Positions 42,217-51,408 of a stretch of 64,000 bases of DNA are shown in pieces. Made by a program: the position numbers and the translations under genes. The notes beneath the pieces were generated by a model, which saw only the letters and a list, made by a program, of their open reading frames with translations, was not told the DNA's origin and searched no databases. The DNA comes from Sulfuriferula sp047300855 (GTDB lineage Bacteria; Pseudomonadota; Gammaproteobacteria; Burkholderiales; Sulfuriferulaceae): contig NZ_CP170197.1 in assembly GCF_047300855.1 (NCBI RefSeq), forward strand, positions 1,984,001-2,048,000. The letters run 5' to 3'. The stretch's first letter is position 1; every line of letters begins with the position of its first letter.

Positions 42217-43629
42217 ATGGCTTCATATATCAACACCAACATCGCTTCACTGAATGCTCAGCGCAACCTGACCACTTCACAATCTTCGCTGGCTACTTCC
42301 TTGCAGCGTCTGTCTTCCGGCTTGCGCATCAATAGCGCCAAGGACGACGCCGCCGGTCTAGCCATCAGCCAACGGATGACCTCGCAGATTAACGGCTCCA
42401 ACCAGGCTGCCCGCAACGCCAACGACGGCATTTCCCTGGCCCAGACCGCTGAAGGCGACTTGTCGCAAATCACCAACAACCTGCAGCGCATGCGTGATCT
42501 GGCAGTGCAATCAGCCAACGCGACCAATTCCACTTCAGACCGCGCTGCGCTGAATAGCGAATTTCAGCAACTGTCTGCTGAAAATGATCGTATCGCACAA
42601 ACTTCATCCTTCAACGGCGTGAAATTGCTGAATGGTTCGTTTACCGCCCAGAATTTCCAGGTAGGTGCGAACAACTCTACCAACGACCAGATTACCATCG
42701 CATCGATTTCGAGTGCGCGCACCTCTGCGCTGGGTGCTCAAACGGCAACGTCGGGCGTCACCACGGCTGCACTGGCCGCCGGCGATTTGACCCTGAACGG
42801 CACCGCAATCGGCGCATCAACCGCCGGTACCGCCGCAGGTCAGACTGCCGCCAGCGCCTTCTCGATTGCCGCTGCGATCAATGCCGCTTCGTCCGGCGTG
42901 AATGCCACGGCAAATGCCACCTCTGTTACTGGTATTGCTGCTACTGCATTTGTCGCAGGTACTGACAATATTACGGCAGGCGATCTTAAGATTAATGGTG
43001 TAAGTGTCGGCGCGATTACTGCGGGTGGCAGTGCGGCAGCGCAAGGTACAGCCGTAGCTGCAGCCATTAATTTGGTCTCAAGCACTTCAGGAGTAACCGC
43101 AACGGCGGATGCTGCTGGTTTAGTTACCCTGAACGCAGCTGATGGCCGTGAAATAACAGTCGCGCAAACAGGAACAGCGACTACTGCGCGTACTGGATTA
43201 ACGGCGGCAACAACACAGAGCACCATAACGCTTAGCTCTTCTGCAAGTATCGTTGTCGGCGGCACCAATCCATCAAAAGCGGGTTTGAGTGCGGGCACGC
43301 TGGCAACGACCACTTTGGCGGTAAGCACTGTCGATTTGACCACCGCGGCCAGCTCCCTCACCGCCCTGACCGCAATTGATGGCGCAATTTCTACCGTGAA
43401 CAGTTCGCGCGCTTCGTTGGGTGCTTATCAAAACCGTTTTGCATCGGCCGTAAGCAGCTTGCAGACTTCTTCAGAAAACCTGTCTGCAGCTCGTAGCCGT
43501 ATTCAGGACACCGACTTCGCGTCCGAAACCGCCAATCTGACCCGCGGCCAGATCCTGCAACAAGCGGGTACGGCGATGCTGGCACAAGCCAACGCGCTGC
43601 CAAACGGCGTGCTGGCCCTGTTGCGTTAA
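42217..43629 (+). CDS. fliC: Flagellin
   Basis: The 470-residue filament protein has conserved D0/D1 termini: NTNIASLNAQRNL and SSGLRINSAKDDAAGLAI at the N-terminus, and SENLSAARSRIQDTDFASE to the end LLR at the C-terminus. The central 150-330 region holds two flagellin-IN-like repeats (around LTLNGTAIGASTAGT and LKINGVSVGAITAGG). A strong AAGGAGATCT site precedes the ATG. The centre uses a more AT-rich codon set than the ends. The product is exported by the flagellar type III system with FliS as chaperone. Confidence 0.97.
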   Translation: MASYINTNIASLNAQRNLTTSQSSLATSLQRLSSGLRINSAKDDAAGLAISQRMTSQINGSNQAARNANDGISLAQTAEGDLSQITNNLQRMRDLAVQSANATNSTSDRAALNSEFQQLSAENDRIAQTSSFNGVKLLNGSFTAQNFQVGANNSTNDQITIASISSARTSALGAQTATSGVTTAALAAGDLTLNGTAIGASTAGTAAGQTAASAFSIAAAINAASSGVNATANATSVTGIAATAFVAGTDNITAGDLKINGVSVGAITAGGSAAAQGTAVAAAINLVSSTSGVTATADAAGLVTLNAADGREITVAQTGTATTARTGLTAATTQSTITLSSSASIVVGGTNPSKAGLSAGTLATTTLAVSTVDLTTAASSLTALTAIDGAISTVNSSRASLGAYQNRFASAVSSLQTSSENLSAARSRIQDTDFASETANLTRGQILQQAGTAMLAQANALPNGVLALLR

Positions 43630-43716
43630 TCAGTAACAGGCAACCCTGCCGGGTTGCCGTAATCGGATGGAAGGCGGGAGACCGCTTTCCATCTTCCCAC
43701 TTAAAGGGAAATAGAC

Positions 43717-44103
43717 ATGGACAGCAGTCAAATATCAAGTACTACGCAGGTGCCCATCACACCACCGGCAAGCCGGCCAGCGGCAACGGCTCAGACTGGC
43801 GCAACATCAGCTATTCCCGCTGTACCAAACAACGTTGCCTCTGTCGCAATACAGTCGCCAACCAAAGCAGACGCTGTCGATGCAGTCGAATTGAAACGCT
43901 CAGTCGACGCGATTAACAAATTTCTTAAACCAGTCGCCAGCAATATTGAATTCAGTATTGACCAGGACAGTGGCAGAACCCTGGTCAAGATAGTCGATAC
44001 CGAAACCAATACCGTCATACGGCAAACGCCTTCCAGGGAAGTGCTCGCCATTGCCAAGGAACTCGACAAGTTGCAAGGCCTCCTGATCCGGGAAAAGGCC
44101 TGA
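43717..44103 (+). CDS. flaG: FlaG family protein
   Basis: The 128-residue protein has a disordered Ala/Thr/Pro-rich N-terminus and a C-terminal FlaG domain (about 60-128: LKRSVDAINKFLKPVASNIEFSID, then VDTETNTVIRQTPSREVLAIA). FlaG influences filament length in several bacteria. It lies between fliC and fliD, the usual position. Confidence 0.9.
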   Translation: MDSSQISSTTQVPITPPASRPAATAQTGATSAIPAVPNNVASVAIQSPTKADAVDAVELKRSVDAINKFLKPVASNIEFSIDQDSGRTLVKIVDTETNTVIRQTPSREVLAIAKELDKLQGLLIREKA

Positions 44104-44131
44104 GCGCCAAGCTCATACAAGGAAACACATC

Positions 44132-46147
44132 ATGGGAATCTCTACACCAGGCATAGGTTCAGGACTCGACGTTAACGGTATCGTTACCAAGTTGATGTCC
44201 ATCGAACAACAGCCTCTGACTGCGATTAACAATGAAGTGGCGAGCTATCAGACCCAGCTTTCCGGCTATGCCCAGATCAAGAGCGCGCTGTCGCAGTTTC
44301 AGAGCGCGGTGCAGGGATTATCCAGCCCCACTCAATTTCAAAGCCTGACCGCCACCCTGGCGGATGCCACGGTTGCCACGGCCAGCGCCAGTGCGGGGGC
44401 CACACCCGGAACCTATGCGCTGGAAGTATCCAGTCTCGCCCAAGCTCAAAAACTGGTTGCCGCAGGCCAGGCCAGCACCAGCGCAACCATTGGCAGCGGG
44501 ACCACCACCACACTGAGCTTTGATTTCGGCACCATTGCCGGCGGCACGCTCAGCAATGGCACCTACACCGGCGCCAGCTTCACCAGCAATGGCGCGGGCA
44601 CCAAAACCGTCACCATTGATGCCAGCAATAATTCGCTGTCCGGAATCCGTGATGCCATCAACAGCGCCAATATCGGCGTATCGGCCACCATCGTGAATGA
44701 TGGCAGCGCCGCGCCCAATCGTCTGGTGCTGACCGATACCACCACCGGCATCAGCAACAGCATGAAAATTTCGGTGTCCGGCGACGCCACGATTTCCAGC
44801 CTGCTCAGCCAGGATCCGGCCAATAACACCGGACAAGCGCTGGCTGAAACCGTCACCGCCCAGAATGCCAATTTCAAGCTGGATGGCGTTGCCGTCACCA
44901 AAACCACCAATACCGTTACGGATGCGATACAGGGCGTTACCCTTAATCTGGCCAAGACCAATGTCGGCACGCCTACCAACATTACGGTGGCGCAAGACAC
45001 TGCTTCGGTTACCAAGGCGGTGAACAATTTTGTCGCGGCCTACAACAGCATCACGCAAACCCTGGCGTCTGCAACCGCTTACAATCCCACCACCAAACAG
45101 GCTGCGTTATTTAACGGCAATGCTTCAGTTTCGATGATGCAAAACCAGATCCGCAATGTGTTGTCCACCCCGGTTGCGGGCGGGGGCAGCGCATACACAC
45201 TATTGTCACAGATCGGCGTGACCTTCCAAAAAGACGGCACGCTTGCCGTTGACAGTACCAAGCTGCAAAGTGCGATCACCAGCAATTTCAGTGATATCGC
45301 CGGGTTGTTCGCGGCCGTAGGTAAAACCTCGGACAGCCTGGTTGGCTATTCGAGCGCCAGTGCGCTGACCGCACCGGGCGCTTACAGCGTGAATGTCTCG
45401 CAGCTTGCTACACAAGGTAACGCCACCGCCTCCGCCGCCGCCGGACTAACGATTACCGCCGGTACAAATGACACGCTGCAGGTTTTGGTGGACGGCGTCA
45501 CCGCCAATGTCACCCTGGCGGCGGGCACCTACGCCAGCGCAGCGGCATTGGCCACGCAAATACAGTCGCAGATCAACGGCGTGAGTGCGTTCTCATCCTT
45601 AGGCTCCACAGTAACCGTGACACAATCGGCCGGTGTCTTGAAGATCACTTCCAACCGCTATGGCTCGGCGTCCGTCGCCAATATTACCGGCGGAAACGGT
45701 CAGGCCAACCTCAACTTTGGCGGCACTGCCGTGGTCAGCAATGGCGTGGATACCGCAGGCACCATCAACGGCGTTGCAGCCATCGGTTCCGGGCAGTATC
45801 TCACCGGCGCCACTGGCGACGCTTCGCAAGGCCTGCAAATCAAGATCAACGGCGGCGCAACGGGCGCACGCGGCACGGTCAATTACTCGCAAGGCTATGC
45901 CTATCGGTTCAATTCGCTCGCGACCTCGATGCTTGCCTCGAATGGCTCCATTTCGTCGAGCACGGATGGCATCAATGCATCGATCAAACGCTTGAATGTC
46001 GACCAACAGGCGTGGGCTGCGCGGTTGACAGTCATCGAAGCACGCTACCGCGCGCAATTCACAGCATTGGACACCATGATCAGCAGCATGAATACCACCA
46101 GTACCTTTTTAACGCAGCAACTCGCAAATTTACCTAAGATCGCATAA
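44132..46147 (+). CDS. fliD: Flagellar filament cap protein
   Basis: The 671-residue protein caps the filament and helps flagellin polymerise. The N-terminal FliD domain (SGLDVNGIVTKLMSIEQQPL) and the C-terminal one (IKRLNVDQQAWAARL to STFLTQQLANLPKIA) are intact; two flagellin-IN-type stretches lie in the middle (about 80-150 and 420-510, GAYSVNVSQLA). It is longer than E. coli FliD (about 468 residues) because of the extra internal domain. Confidence 0.95.
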   Translation: MGISTPGIGSGLDVNGIVTKLMSIEQQPLTAINNEVASYQTQLSGYAQIKSALSQFQSAVQGLSSPTQFQSLTATLADATVATASASAGATPGTYALEVSSLAQAQKLVAAGQASTSATIGSGTTTTLSFDFGTIAGGTLSNGTYTGASFTSNGAGTKTVTIDASNNSLSGIRDAINSANIGVSATIVNDGSAAPNRLVLTDTTTGISNSMKISVSGDATISSLLSQDPANNTGQALAETVTAQNANFKLDGVAVTKTTNTVTDAIQGVTLNLAKTNVGTPTNITVAQDTASVTKAVNNFVAAYNSITQTLASATAYNPTTKQAALFNGNASVSMMQNQIRNVLSTPVAGGGSAYTLLSQIGVTFQKDGTLAVDSTKLQSAITSNFSDIAGLFAAVGKTSDSLVGYSSASALTAPGAYSVNVSQLATQGNATASAAAGLTITAGTNDTLQVLVDGVTANVTLAAGTYASAAALATQIQSQINGVSAFSSLGSTVTVTQSAGVLKITSNRYGSASVANITGGNGQANLNFGGTAVVSNGVDTAGTINGVAAIGSGQYLTGATGDASQGLQIKINGGATGARGTVNYSQGYAYRFNSLATSMLASNGSISSSTDGINASIKRLNVDQQAWAARLTVIEARYRAQFTALDTMISSMNTTSTFLTQQLANLPKIA

Positions 46148-46160
46148 GGGAGAATCCGAC

Positions 46161-46628
46161 ATGTTTGGAACAGCACGCAACGGCGCCAACACTTATGCAA
46201 AAGTCGGTATTGAAACCGGCGTGGTAGCGGCCAATCCGCATAAGCTCATTGTCATGTTGTTTGACGGTGCCAAAACCGCGGTGGCCAGCGCCATGCAACT
46301 AATGAAGAATGGCGAAATCGAAGCGAAGGGAAAAGCCATTTCCCAGGCAATCTCGATTATTGACAGCGGCTTACGCGCAAGCCTGGACAAATCGGCCGGC
46401 GGTGAAATCGCGACCAGCCTGGATGCGTTGTATGAATATATGAGCAACCGCCTGCTACTGGCCAACCTCAATAACGACCCGGCTATCCTTGATGAAGTGG
46501 ATGGGCTGCTCGGACAGTTGCGCGAAGCCTGGGAGGCCATCGGAACCACAGCCGTTATTGAAACCGCACCGGCCGCTGCGGTGCAGGACAATTTGATGCC
46601 ACGTGTCAATTCTTTTGTGAGAGCGTAA
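46161..46628 (+). CDS. fliS: Flagellar secretion chaperone FliS
   Basis: The 155-residue helical protein shows the family core VVAANPHKLIVMLFDGA and ISIIDSGLRASLDKSAGGEIA. FliS binds the C-terminus of flagellin and prevents early polymerisation. It lies 13 bases after fliD and six before fliT. Confidence 0.95.
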   Translation: MFGTARNGANTYAKVGIETGVVAANPHKLIVMLFDGAKTAVASAMQLMKNGEIEAKGKAISQAISIIDSGLRASLDKSAGGEIATSLDALYEYMSNRLLLANLNNDPAILDEVDGLLGQLREAWEAIGTTAVIETAPAAAVQDNLMPRVNSFVRA

Positions 46629-46634
46629 CCCTCA

Positions 46635-46973
46635 ATGATGAATAGTGAAGAAATCATTTCCGTGTATGAATCTGTGGCGAACATCACGGAACAAATGCTG
46701 GCTGCCGCGCGCAGCAGCGACTGGGAACGCCTAGCAGCACTGGAATCGAACTGTGCCAGCCATGTGCGCACGCTTGAAAAAAGCGAACCGCGTTCTGCAC
46801 TGAGCGGGGAAATGCGTGAACGCAAATTTAATATCATCCAAAAAATCCTCGCCGATGATCGCGAGATACGCAACATTACCGAGCCCTGGATGGCGCAATT
46901 GTCGTCACTGATGAACAATACCAGCACCGAACGCAAGCTTTCCATGACTTACGGCAGGAATCAGGCGGGCTGA
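46635..46973 (+). CDS. fliT: Flagellar chaperone FliT-like
   Basis: The 112-residue all-helical protein is short and poorly conserved as FliT proteins usually are; SDWERLAALESNC and ILADDREIRNITEPWMAQL fit the family. It is expected to bind FliD before export. The identification relies partly on its place between fliS and the FliK-like gene. Confidence 0.8.
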   Translation: MMNSEEIISVYESVANITEQMLAAARSSDWERLAALESNCASHVRTLEKSEPRSALSGEMRERKFNIIQKILADDREIRNITEPWMAQLSSLMNNTSTERKLSMTYGRNQAG

Positions 46974-46975
46974 GC

Positions 46976-47959
46976 ATGACCCCGATGCGACCGGAAATGG
47001 CAGGCACGCGCGCGATCGTACCGATCGAAGCGTTGATGCCGGTACTTCCGCTCGCAGATACGCGCGAAGAGGCATCCCACCGTTTCGCACAAAGCGCATT
47101 AGGTCAGATCTTTCAGAGCAAGGTACTATCGCGCCTGGACGATGGCAGCTTTCTGGTACGCATTGCCGATACCATGGCACGCATGGTCTTGCCTGCCGGT
47201 ACTCGCACGGGCGATTTACTGCAACTCACCCTGATGAGCCGGGAACCCCAGCTCACCTTCCTGCTGGGGCCACAGCCTGGCGCTGCACCGACTTCACTCA
47301 GCGCCACCGGCCGGCTCATCGACAACCTGCTGCAGACCGCGCAGCAGAACGGCGCGCCCAATACGGTCCTCGGCAAAACGGCACTGATCCCGACTCCTGC
47401 CATGAGCACTGAACAGATCGCTGTTGCGTTACGCGACACAATCAGCACCAGCGGTCTGTTCTACGAGGCGCATGTCCGCGAGTGGGCCAACGGCAATCGC
47501 GCCTTATCCGAACTGATGCGCGAACCGCAAGCGCAGGCTGCATCTGCCCAGCTGGCAGACCCCGCTACTGCGCAGCCGAGGTCCGACACAAACAATACCG
47601 TAGTGTCGCAACTGATCCATCAACAATTGAATACGCTGGAACAGCAGCGTGTGCTATGGCGCGGTGAGGCGTGGCCCGGCCAAACCATGGAATGGGAAGT
47701 AGGCGAAGATACGCCTGAAGGCAGCAACCGGGAGATGCAGCCATCCTGGCGTAGCGAGGTACGTTTCGAGCTGCCGACTCTGGGCACCGTATCGGCGACT
47801 ATCCGACTCACCGGAGAACACGTGCAGGTTCATATCCATGCCGACTCAGAAGCCGCGGCGGCTTCGCTCTGCGCACATGGCACACTACTTTCCAATGCCA
47901 TGGATGCTGCCGGCATTCCACTTGATTCCCTGATCGTGAAACAGGATGAGCGCGCCTAA
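46976..47959 (+). CDS. FliK C-terminal-domain-like flagellar protein
   Basis: The 327-residue protein is separated by two bases from fliT. Its first 100 residues contain a small beta domain (DDGSFLVRIADTMARMVLP), and residues 215-325 resemble the FliK hook-length-control C-terminal core (VRFELPTLGTVSATIRLTGEHVQVHIHA). A separate, canonical fliK lies at 54924. A role in export switching together with the FlhB-like protein that follows is likely, but the exact function is unknown. Confidence 0.7.
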   Translation: MTPMRPEMAGTRAIVPIEALMPVLPLADTREEASHRFAQSALGQIFQSKVLSRLDDGSFLVRIADTMARMVLPAGTRTGDLLQLTLMSREPQLTFLLGPQPGAAPTSLSATGRLIDNLLQTAQQNGAPNTVLGKTALIPTPAMSTEQIAVALRDTISTSGLFYEAHVREWANGNRALSELMREPQAQAASAQLADPATAQPRSDTNNTVVSQLIHQQLNTLEQQRVLWRGEAWPGQTMEWEVGEDTPEGSNREMQPSWRSEVRFELPTLGTVSATIRLTGEHVQVHIHADSEAAAASLCAHGTLLSNAMDAAGIPLDSLIVKQDERA

Positions 47960-48236
47960 TACACCATTGCAAAGCGCTGTCGCCCTCGCCTATCAGACCG
48001 GTTCCGTGGCGCCCAGGGTCGTCGCCAAAGGCAATGGACTGATCGCGCAGGAAATCATCGCTCGCGCTAAAGAGCACGGTGTTTTTGTGCATGAATCCAA
48101 AGAACTGGTCGCCTTGCTGATGCAGGTTGAACTCGACCAGCACATTCCGCCGGCCCTGTATCGCGCCGTAGCCGAGTTACTCGCGTGGCTCTACCGGATC
48201 GAGACGGAACGCAAGAATAGCGATACATCGGACTAA
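47946..48236 (+). CDS. FlhB C-terminal-domain-like protein (EscU/YscU family)
   Basis: The 96-residue protein overlaps the previous gene by 14 bases. It matches only the cytoplasmic C-terminal part of FlhB (PRVVAKGNGLIAQEIIARAKEHGVFVHES) without membrane helices and without the autocleaving NPTH motif. Such stand-alone FlhB-C homologues are found beside flagellar genes in many bacteria and may modulate export-substrate switching. Confidence 0.85.
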   Translation: MSAPNTPLQSAVALAYQTGSVAPRVVAKGNGLIAQEIIARAKEHGVFVHESKELVALLMQVELDQHIPPALYRAVAELLAWLYRIETERKNSDTSD

Positions 48237-48295
48237 TTGGCATACTGCAAGCTATCCGCCTACGCTTACTTTATTTTTTCAGACCGATCACCATA

Positions 48296-49057
48296 ATGCC
48301 TATCGATAACCCTGACTTCGGCACCGAGAACCAGAGCCCATATCTCGTCCATTCCCATCGTGAAATCGTGTCCTTGTTACGCGCCATAGGCGGCCAGCAT
48401 CAACTCATCACCATGCTGGTCAATGGTGGCGCCGATGCGGTCGTCACCTCGATACTGGAAGTGGACGATGCGAGCAATACGGTGGTGATTGACTGTGCGC
48501 CGAGTGCATTATTGAATCAGCGCATTATCGAATCGGACGACCTCGCCTTCGAGGCCTCGCTCGACAAGGTGCGCATCCTGTTTTCCGTTGCGAAGGCGGA
48601 CAGTGCGACCCACGAAGGCCGCGCCGCCCTGCGTATTCCCATTCCTGCCAATCTGATTCGGCTGCAGCGGCGCGAGTACTATCGCGTCAACACGCCGGTC
48701 ATCAATCCTATCCTGTGCAGGATCCCGCTGCCTGCCGATGCCGGTGGCGGCATCTACACGGCACCGCTGGTCGATATCAGTTGTGGCGGGATTGCGATAC
48801 TGGATGACAAGAAAGTACTGGATACCACGATCGGGCGCGAATACGAGAACTGTCATATCGACCTGCCCGGCCTCGGTATCGTTACGGTGACCCTGCAAAT
48901 CAGGAATTCGCAGGAATTGACACTATTCAACGGCAAAACAAATCGCCGCCTGGGGTGTCTTTTCGTCGAGCTGTCAAAGGGGATGCTGGCCGCGGTGCAG
49001 CGTTACCTCATGTACCTGGAACGGGAGCGCAACGCGAAAATTACCGGATTGGGGTGA
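48296..49057 (+). CDS. YcgR-type flagellar brake protein (PilZ)
   Basis: The 253-residue protein has an N-terminal YcgR domain (about 20-115) and a C-terminal PilZ domain with the c-di-GMP motifs RLQRREYYR (122-130) and DISCGG (160-165). In E. coli such proteins bind the motor when cyclic di-GMP rises and slow rotation. Two diguanylate cyclases are encoded in the same region. A strong hairpin with T tract follows. Confidence 0.9.
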   Translation: MPIDNPDFGTENQSPYLVHSHREIVSLLRAIGGQHQLITMLVNGGADAVVTSILEVDDASNTVVIDCAPSALLNQRIIESDDLAFEASLDKVRILFSVAKADSATHEGRAALRIPIPANLIRLQRREYYRVNTPVINPILCRIPLPADAGGGIYTAPLVDISCGGIAILDDKKVLDTTIGREYENCHIDLPGLGIVTVTLQIRNSQELTLFNGKTNRRLGCLFVELSKGMLAAVQRYLMYLERERNAKITGLG

Positions 49058-49069
49058 TCTTTCAAGCAA

Positions 49070-49128
49070 GGCAAAAGGCAAAATTCAAGACGCTCCCTTG
49101 GGCTTGATTTTTGCCTTTTGCCTTTTTT
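49070..49128 (+). terminator. Strong hairpin terminator, dispersed-repeat copy 1
   Basis: GGCAAAAGGCAAAATTCAAG (49070-49089) pairs with 49103-49122 over 20 bases with a single mismatched position and a 13-base loop, followed by TTTTTT. It ends the ycgR transcript and lies between convergent genes. Its arm consists of TTTTGCC units, the same heptamer expanded in front of fliR, and its left arm is homologous to the repeat near 62994. Confidence 0.8.
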
Positions 49129-49142
49129 CCTTGCAGTCCGGA

Positions 49143-49484
49143 TCAAATCTGCATATTCATTATTTCGTGGTATGCGGAGATCAGTTTATTGCGCACCTGG
49201 ATCGTTGCCTGAAACGAAATATTGGCTTTCTGCATGGAAATCATCACGTCCGACAGGTTCACCTTGTCGTCGCCGGCGGCGAAACGCTGGCCCAGTTGTT
49301 CTGATTGCTGCTGCACATTGTTGACCTGATCGAGCGACGTTTTCAGGGCATCGGCAAAATCCACCTTGCCCACACCCTTGCCGGCTGCGAGGGTAGTGTC
49401 CACCCCTTCAGGGCGCGTGGCGGCGGCTTTCAGCTGTGCCATCATCGCTTCTATCCTGCTGGTATCGATCATCCCGGTTTTCAT
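49143..49484 (-). CDS. fliE: Flagellar hook-basal body complex protein FliE
   Basis: The start is ATG 49484 with GGAG seven bases upstream, giving 113 residues. The C-terminal core VNLSDVMISMQKANISFQA and RNKLISAYHEIMNMQI is characteristic. FliE connects the MS ring and the proximal rod. It is transcribed away from fliF, and the 259-base gap between them (49485-49743) must hold both promoters, though I cannot identify sigma-54 or sigma-28 boxes there. Confidence 0.95.
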   Translation of the reverse strand: MKTGMIDTSRIEAMMAQLKAAATRPEGVDTTLAAGKGVGKVDFADALKTSLDQVNNVQQQSEQLGQRFAAGDDKVNLSDVMISMQKANISFQATIQVRNKLISAYHEIMNMQI

Positions 49485-49743
49485 TGCGCACTCCATCAAG
49501 TCCTGGCTTCCGCCCATTCTCAGGCAGAGGTTTATGGTTCTACACCGCCACGTTATCACTTGATCGCCGCGGCCTCAGCGGAATAAGCACGGGAAACAGT
49601 CCTCTATTCAATCAATTGAAATACTGCGCCGCACCGATAATCGACACTGAGGCAAGCACCACGAATGGGTGAGGACACAATATGAACCGGATCAGCAATA
49701 TCAGCCGCACCAACCATCACTGTATCGATTGCGGAGAGGCACC

Positions 49744-51408
49744 ATGTCAGTAGCAGGCGAAGTCGCACTCACTCCCAAGCTCATGGGATTGACGCAGGGT
49801 CCGGGCGGACGCAAGTTTTTGCAGATGCTTGCCATTGCTGCGGTCATTGCCATCATGGCCGGTGTATGGATGTGGGGCCAGCAGCCGGATTACCGCGTGC
49901 TGTTTTCCAATTTCAGCGACCGTGACGGAGGAGCCATCGTGGCTTCCCTGCAGCAGATGAATGTGCCCTATAAATTTGCCGAAGGCGGCGGAGCCATTCT
50001 GGTGCCGGCCAATCAGGTCTACGAGGCGCGTCTAAAACTGGCTTCGCAAGGCCTGCCGAAAGGCGGGAATGTCGGTTTCGAGCTGATGGAAAACCAGAAG
50101 CTCGGCGTGTCCCAGTTTCTGGAACAGGTCAATTTCCAGCGCGCGCTGGAAGGCGAACTCGCGCGTTCTATCGAATCCATCTCGACCGTGCAGTCGGCGC
50201 GTGTGCTGCTCGCACTGCCCAAAGCCTCGGTATTCGTACGTGAACAGCAGAAACCCACCGCATCCGTTTTACTCAATCTGCAACCTGGCCGGATACTGGA
50301 CCGGCAACAGGTCAGTGCGGTCGTCCATCTGGTGGCCAGCAGCGTGCCCGAGCTGCTTACAAAAAACGTAACCGTGGTTGATCAGAACGGCAATTTGCTT
50401 TCCGATACCAGTTCCGGCCCGGGAGCCAATGGACTTGATCCGAGCCAACTCAAATATATCCATGAACTCCAGAGCAACATTGCCAAACGCGTCGAATCCA
50501 TTATTGCCCCGATTGTTGGCGCCCAGAACGTGCACGCCGAAGCGACTGCCGACGTGGATTTTTCCAATACCGAACAGGCCGCCGAAATCTACAAACCCAA
50601 TCAGACACCCGACGCGGCGGCAATACGCAGCCAGCAGACCAGTGAAACGCTGAATGGTGGAAGTGCCAATGCAACGGGCGTGCCGGGGGCGTTGTCCAAC
50701 CAACCCCCTGCTCCAGCAACTGCACCACTTACTGCGCCTGCTGCCAACACGCCAGCACCGGGCGCTGCCCCCGCCACACCGGCCACCAACACTCAAAAAG
50801 AGTCCACGGTTAATTACGAACTCGATAAAACCGTGCGTTACGTGCAACAGCCCATGGGGGGCCTGAAGCGCCTGTCGGTGGCGGTTGTCGTGAACTACCG
50901 GGACACAGTCGACAAATCGGGCAAAGTCATCAGCCGGCCACTCTCTGCTGCCGAAAAAGCGCAGATTACCGATCTGGTTAAGGAGGCCATGGGCTATAAC
51001 CAGCAACGTGGAGACACGCTGAACGTGGTCAACAGTCCGTTTGCCCGGGCTGAAAAAGAAACCATTCCCGATGTGCCTTTGTGGAAGCAGCCTGAGAATA
51101 TCCAGCTCGCCAAGGATATCGGCAAATACCTGATCGCCATCGCAGTACTGCTTTACCTTTTTTTCCGTGTGCTCAAGCCGATGCTGCGCAAAGTAACCGA
51201 AGACACGGGCGCACATGCTGCGCTAGCCGCGCCGGAAGATGATGTCGTGCATCTATCCCATATGTCTGCCAGCGGCGAACTCACGGAGATGACTTCGCAT
51301 GGCGCTCTCGCTTACCAGCAAAACCTGGAAATAGCCAAGAGCCTGGCTAAACAGGACCCGAAAATCGTAGCGAACGTGGTCAAGAGCTGGGTGAACGGCA
51401 ATGAGTAA
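49744..51408 (+). CDS. fliF: Flagellar MS-ring protein
   Basis: I place the start at ATG 49744 behind GGAGAGG; an in-frame codon at 49669 has none. The 554-residue protein has an N-terminal membrane helix (about 29-46), a large periplasmic region with ring-building motifs (LASQGLPKGGNVGFELM), an Ala/Pro/Thr-rich linker (about 315-360) and a second membrane helix (about 455-475). It leads the run fliF to fliR, with its stop overlapping fliG. Confidence 0.97.
   Translation: MSVAGEVALTPKLMGLTQGPGGRKFLQMLAIAAVIAIMAGVWMWGQQPDYRVLFSNFSDRDGGAIVASLQQMNVPYKFAEGGGAILVPANQVYEARLKLASQGLPKGGNVGFELMENQKLGVSQFLEQVNFQRALEGELARSIESISTVQSARVLLALPKASVFVREQQKPTASVLLNLQPGRILDRQQVSAVVHLVASSVPELLTKNVTVVDQNGNLLSDTSSGPGANGLDPSQLKYIHELQSNIAKRVESIIAPIVGAQNVHAEATADVDFSNTEQAAEIYKPNQTPDAAAIRSQQTSETLNGGSANATGVPGALSNQPPAPATAPLTAPAANTPAPGAAPATPATNTQKESTVNYELDKTVRYVQQPMGGLKRLSVAVVVNYRDTVDKSGKVISRPLSAAEKAQITDLVKEAMGYNQQRGDTLNVVNSPFARAEKETIPDVPLWKQPENIQLAKDIGKYLIAIAVLLYLFFRVLKPMLRKVTEDTGAHAALAAPEDDVVHLSHMSASGELTEMTSHGALAYQQNLEIAKSLAKQDPKIVANVVKSWVNGNE

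Noticed and set aside
49485..49743. Sigma-54 promoters between fliE and fliF
   Set aside because: No GG-N10-GC pair with a suitable TGGC/TTGC context was found on either strand.
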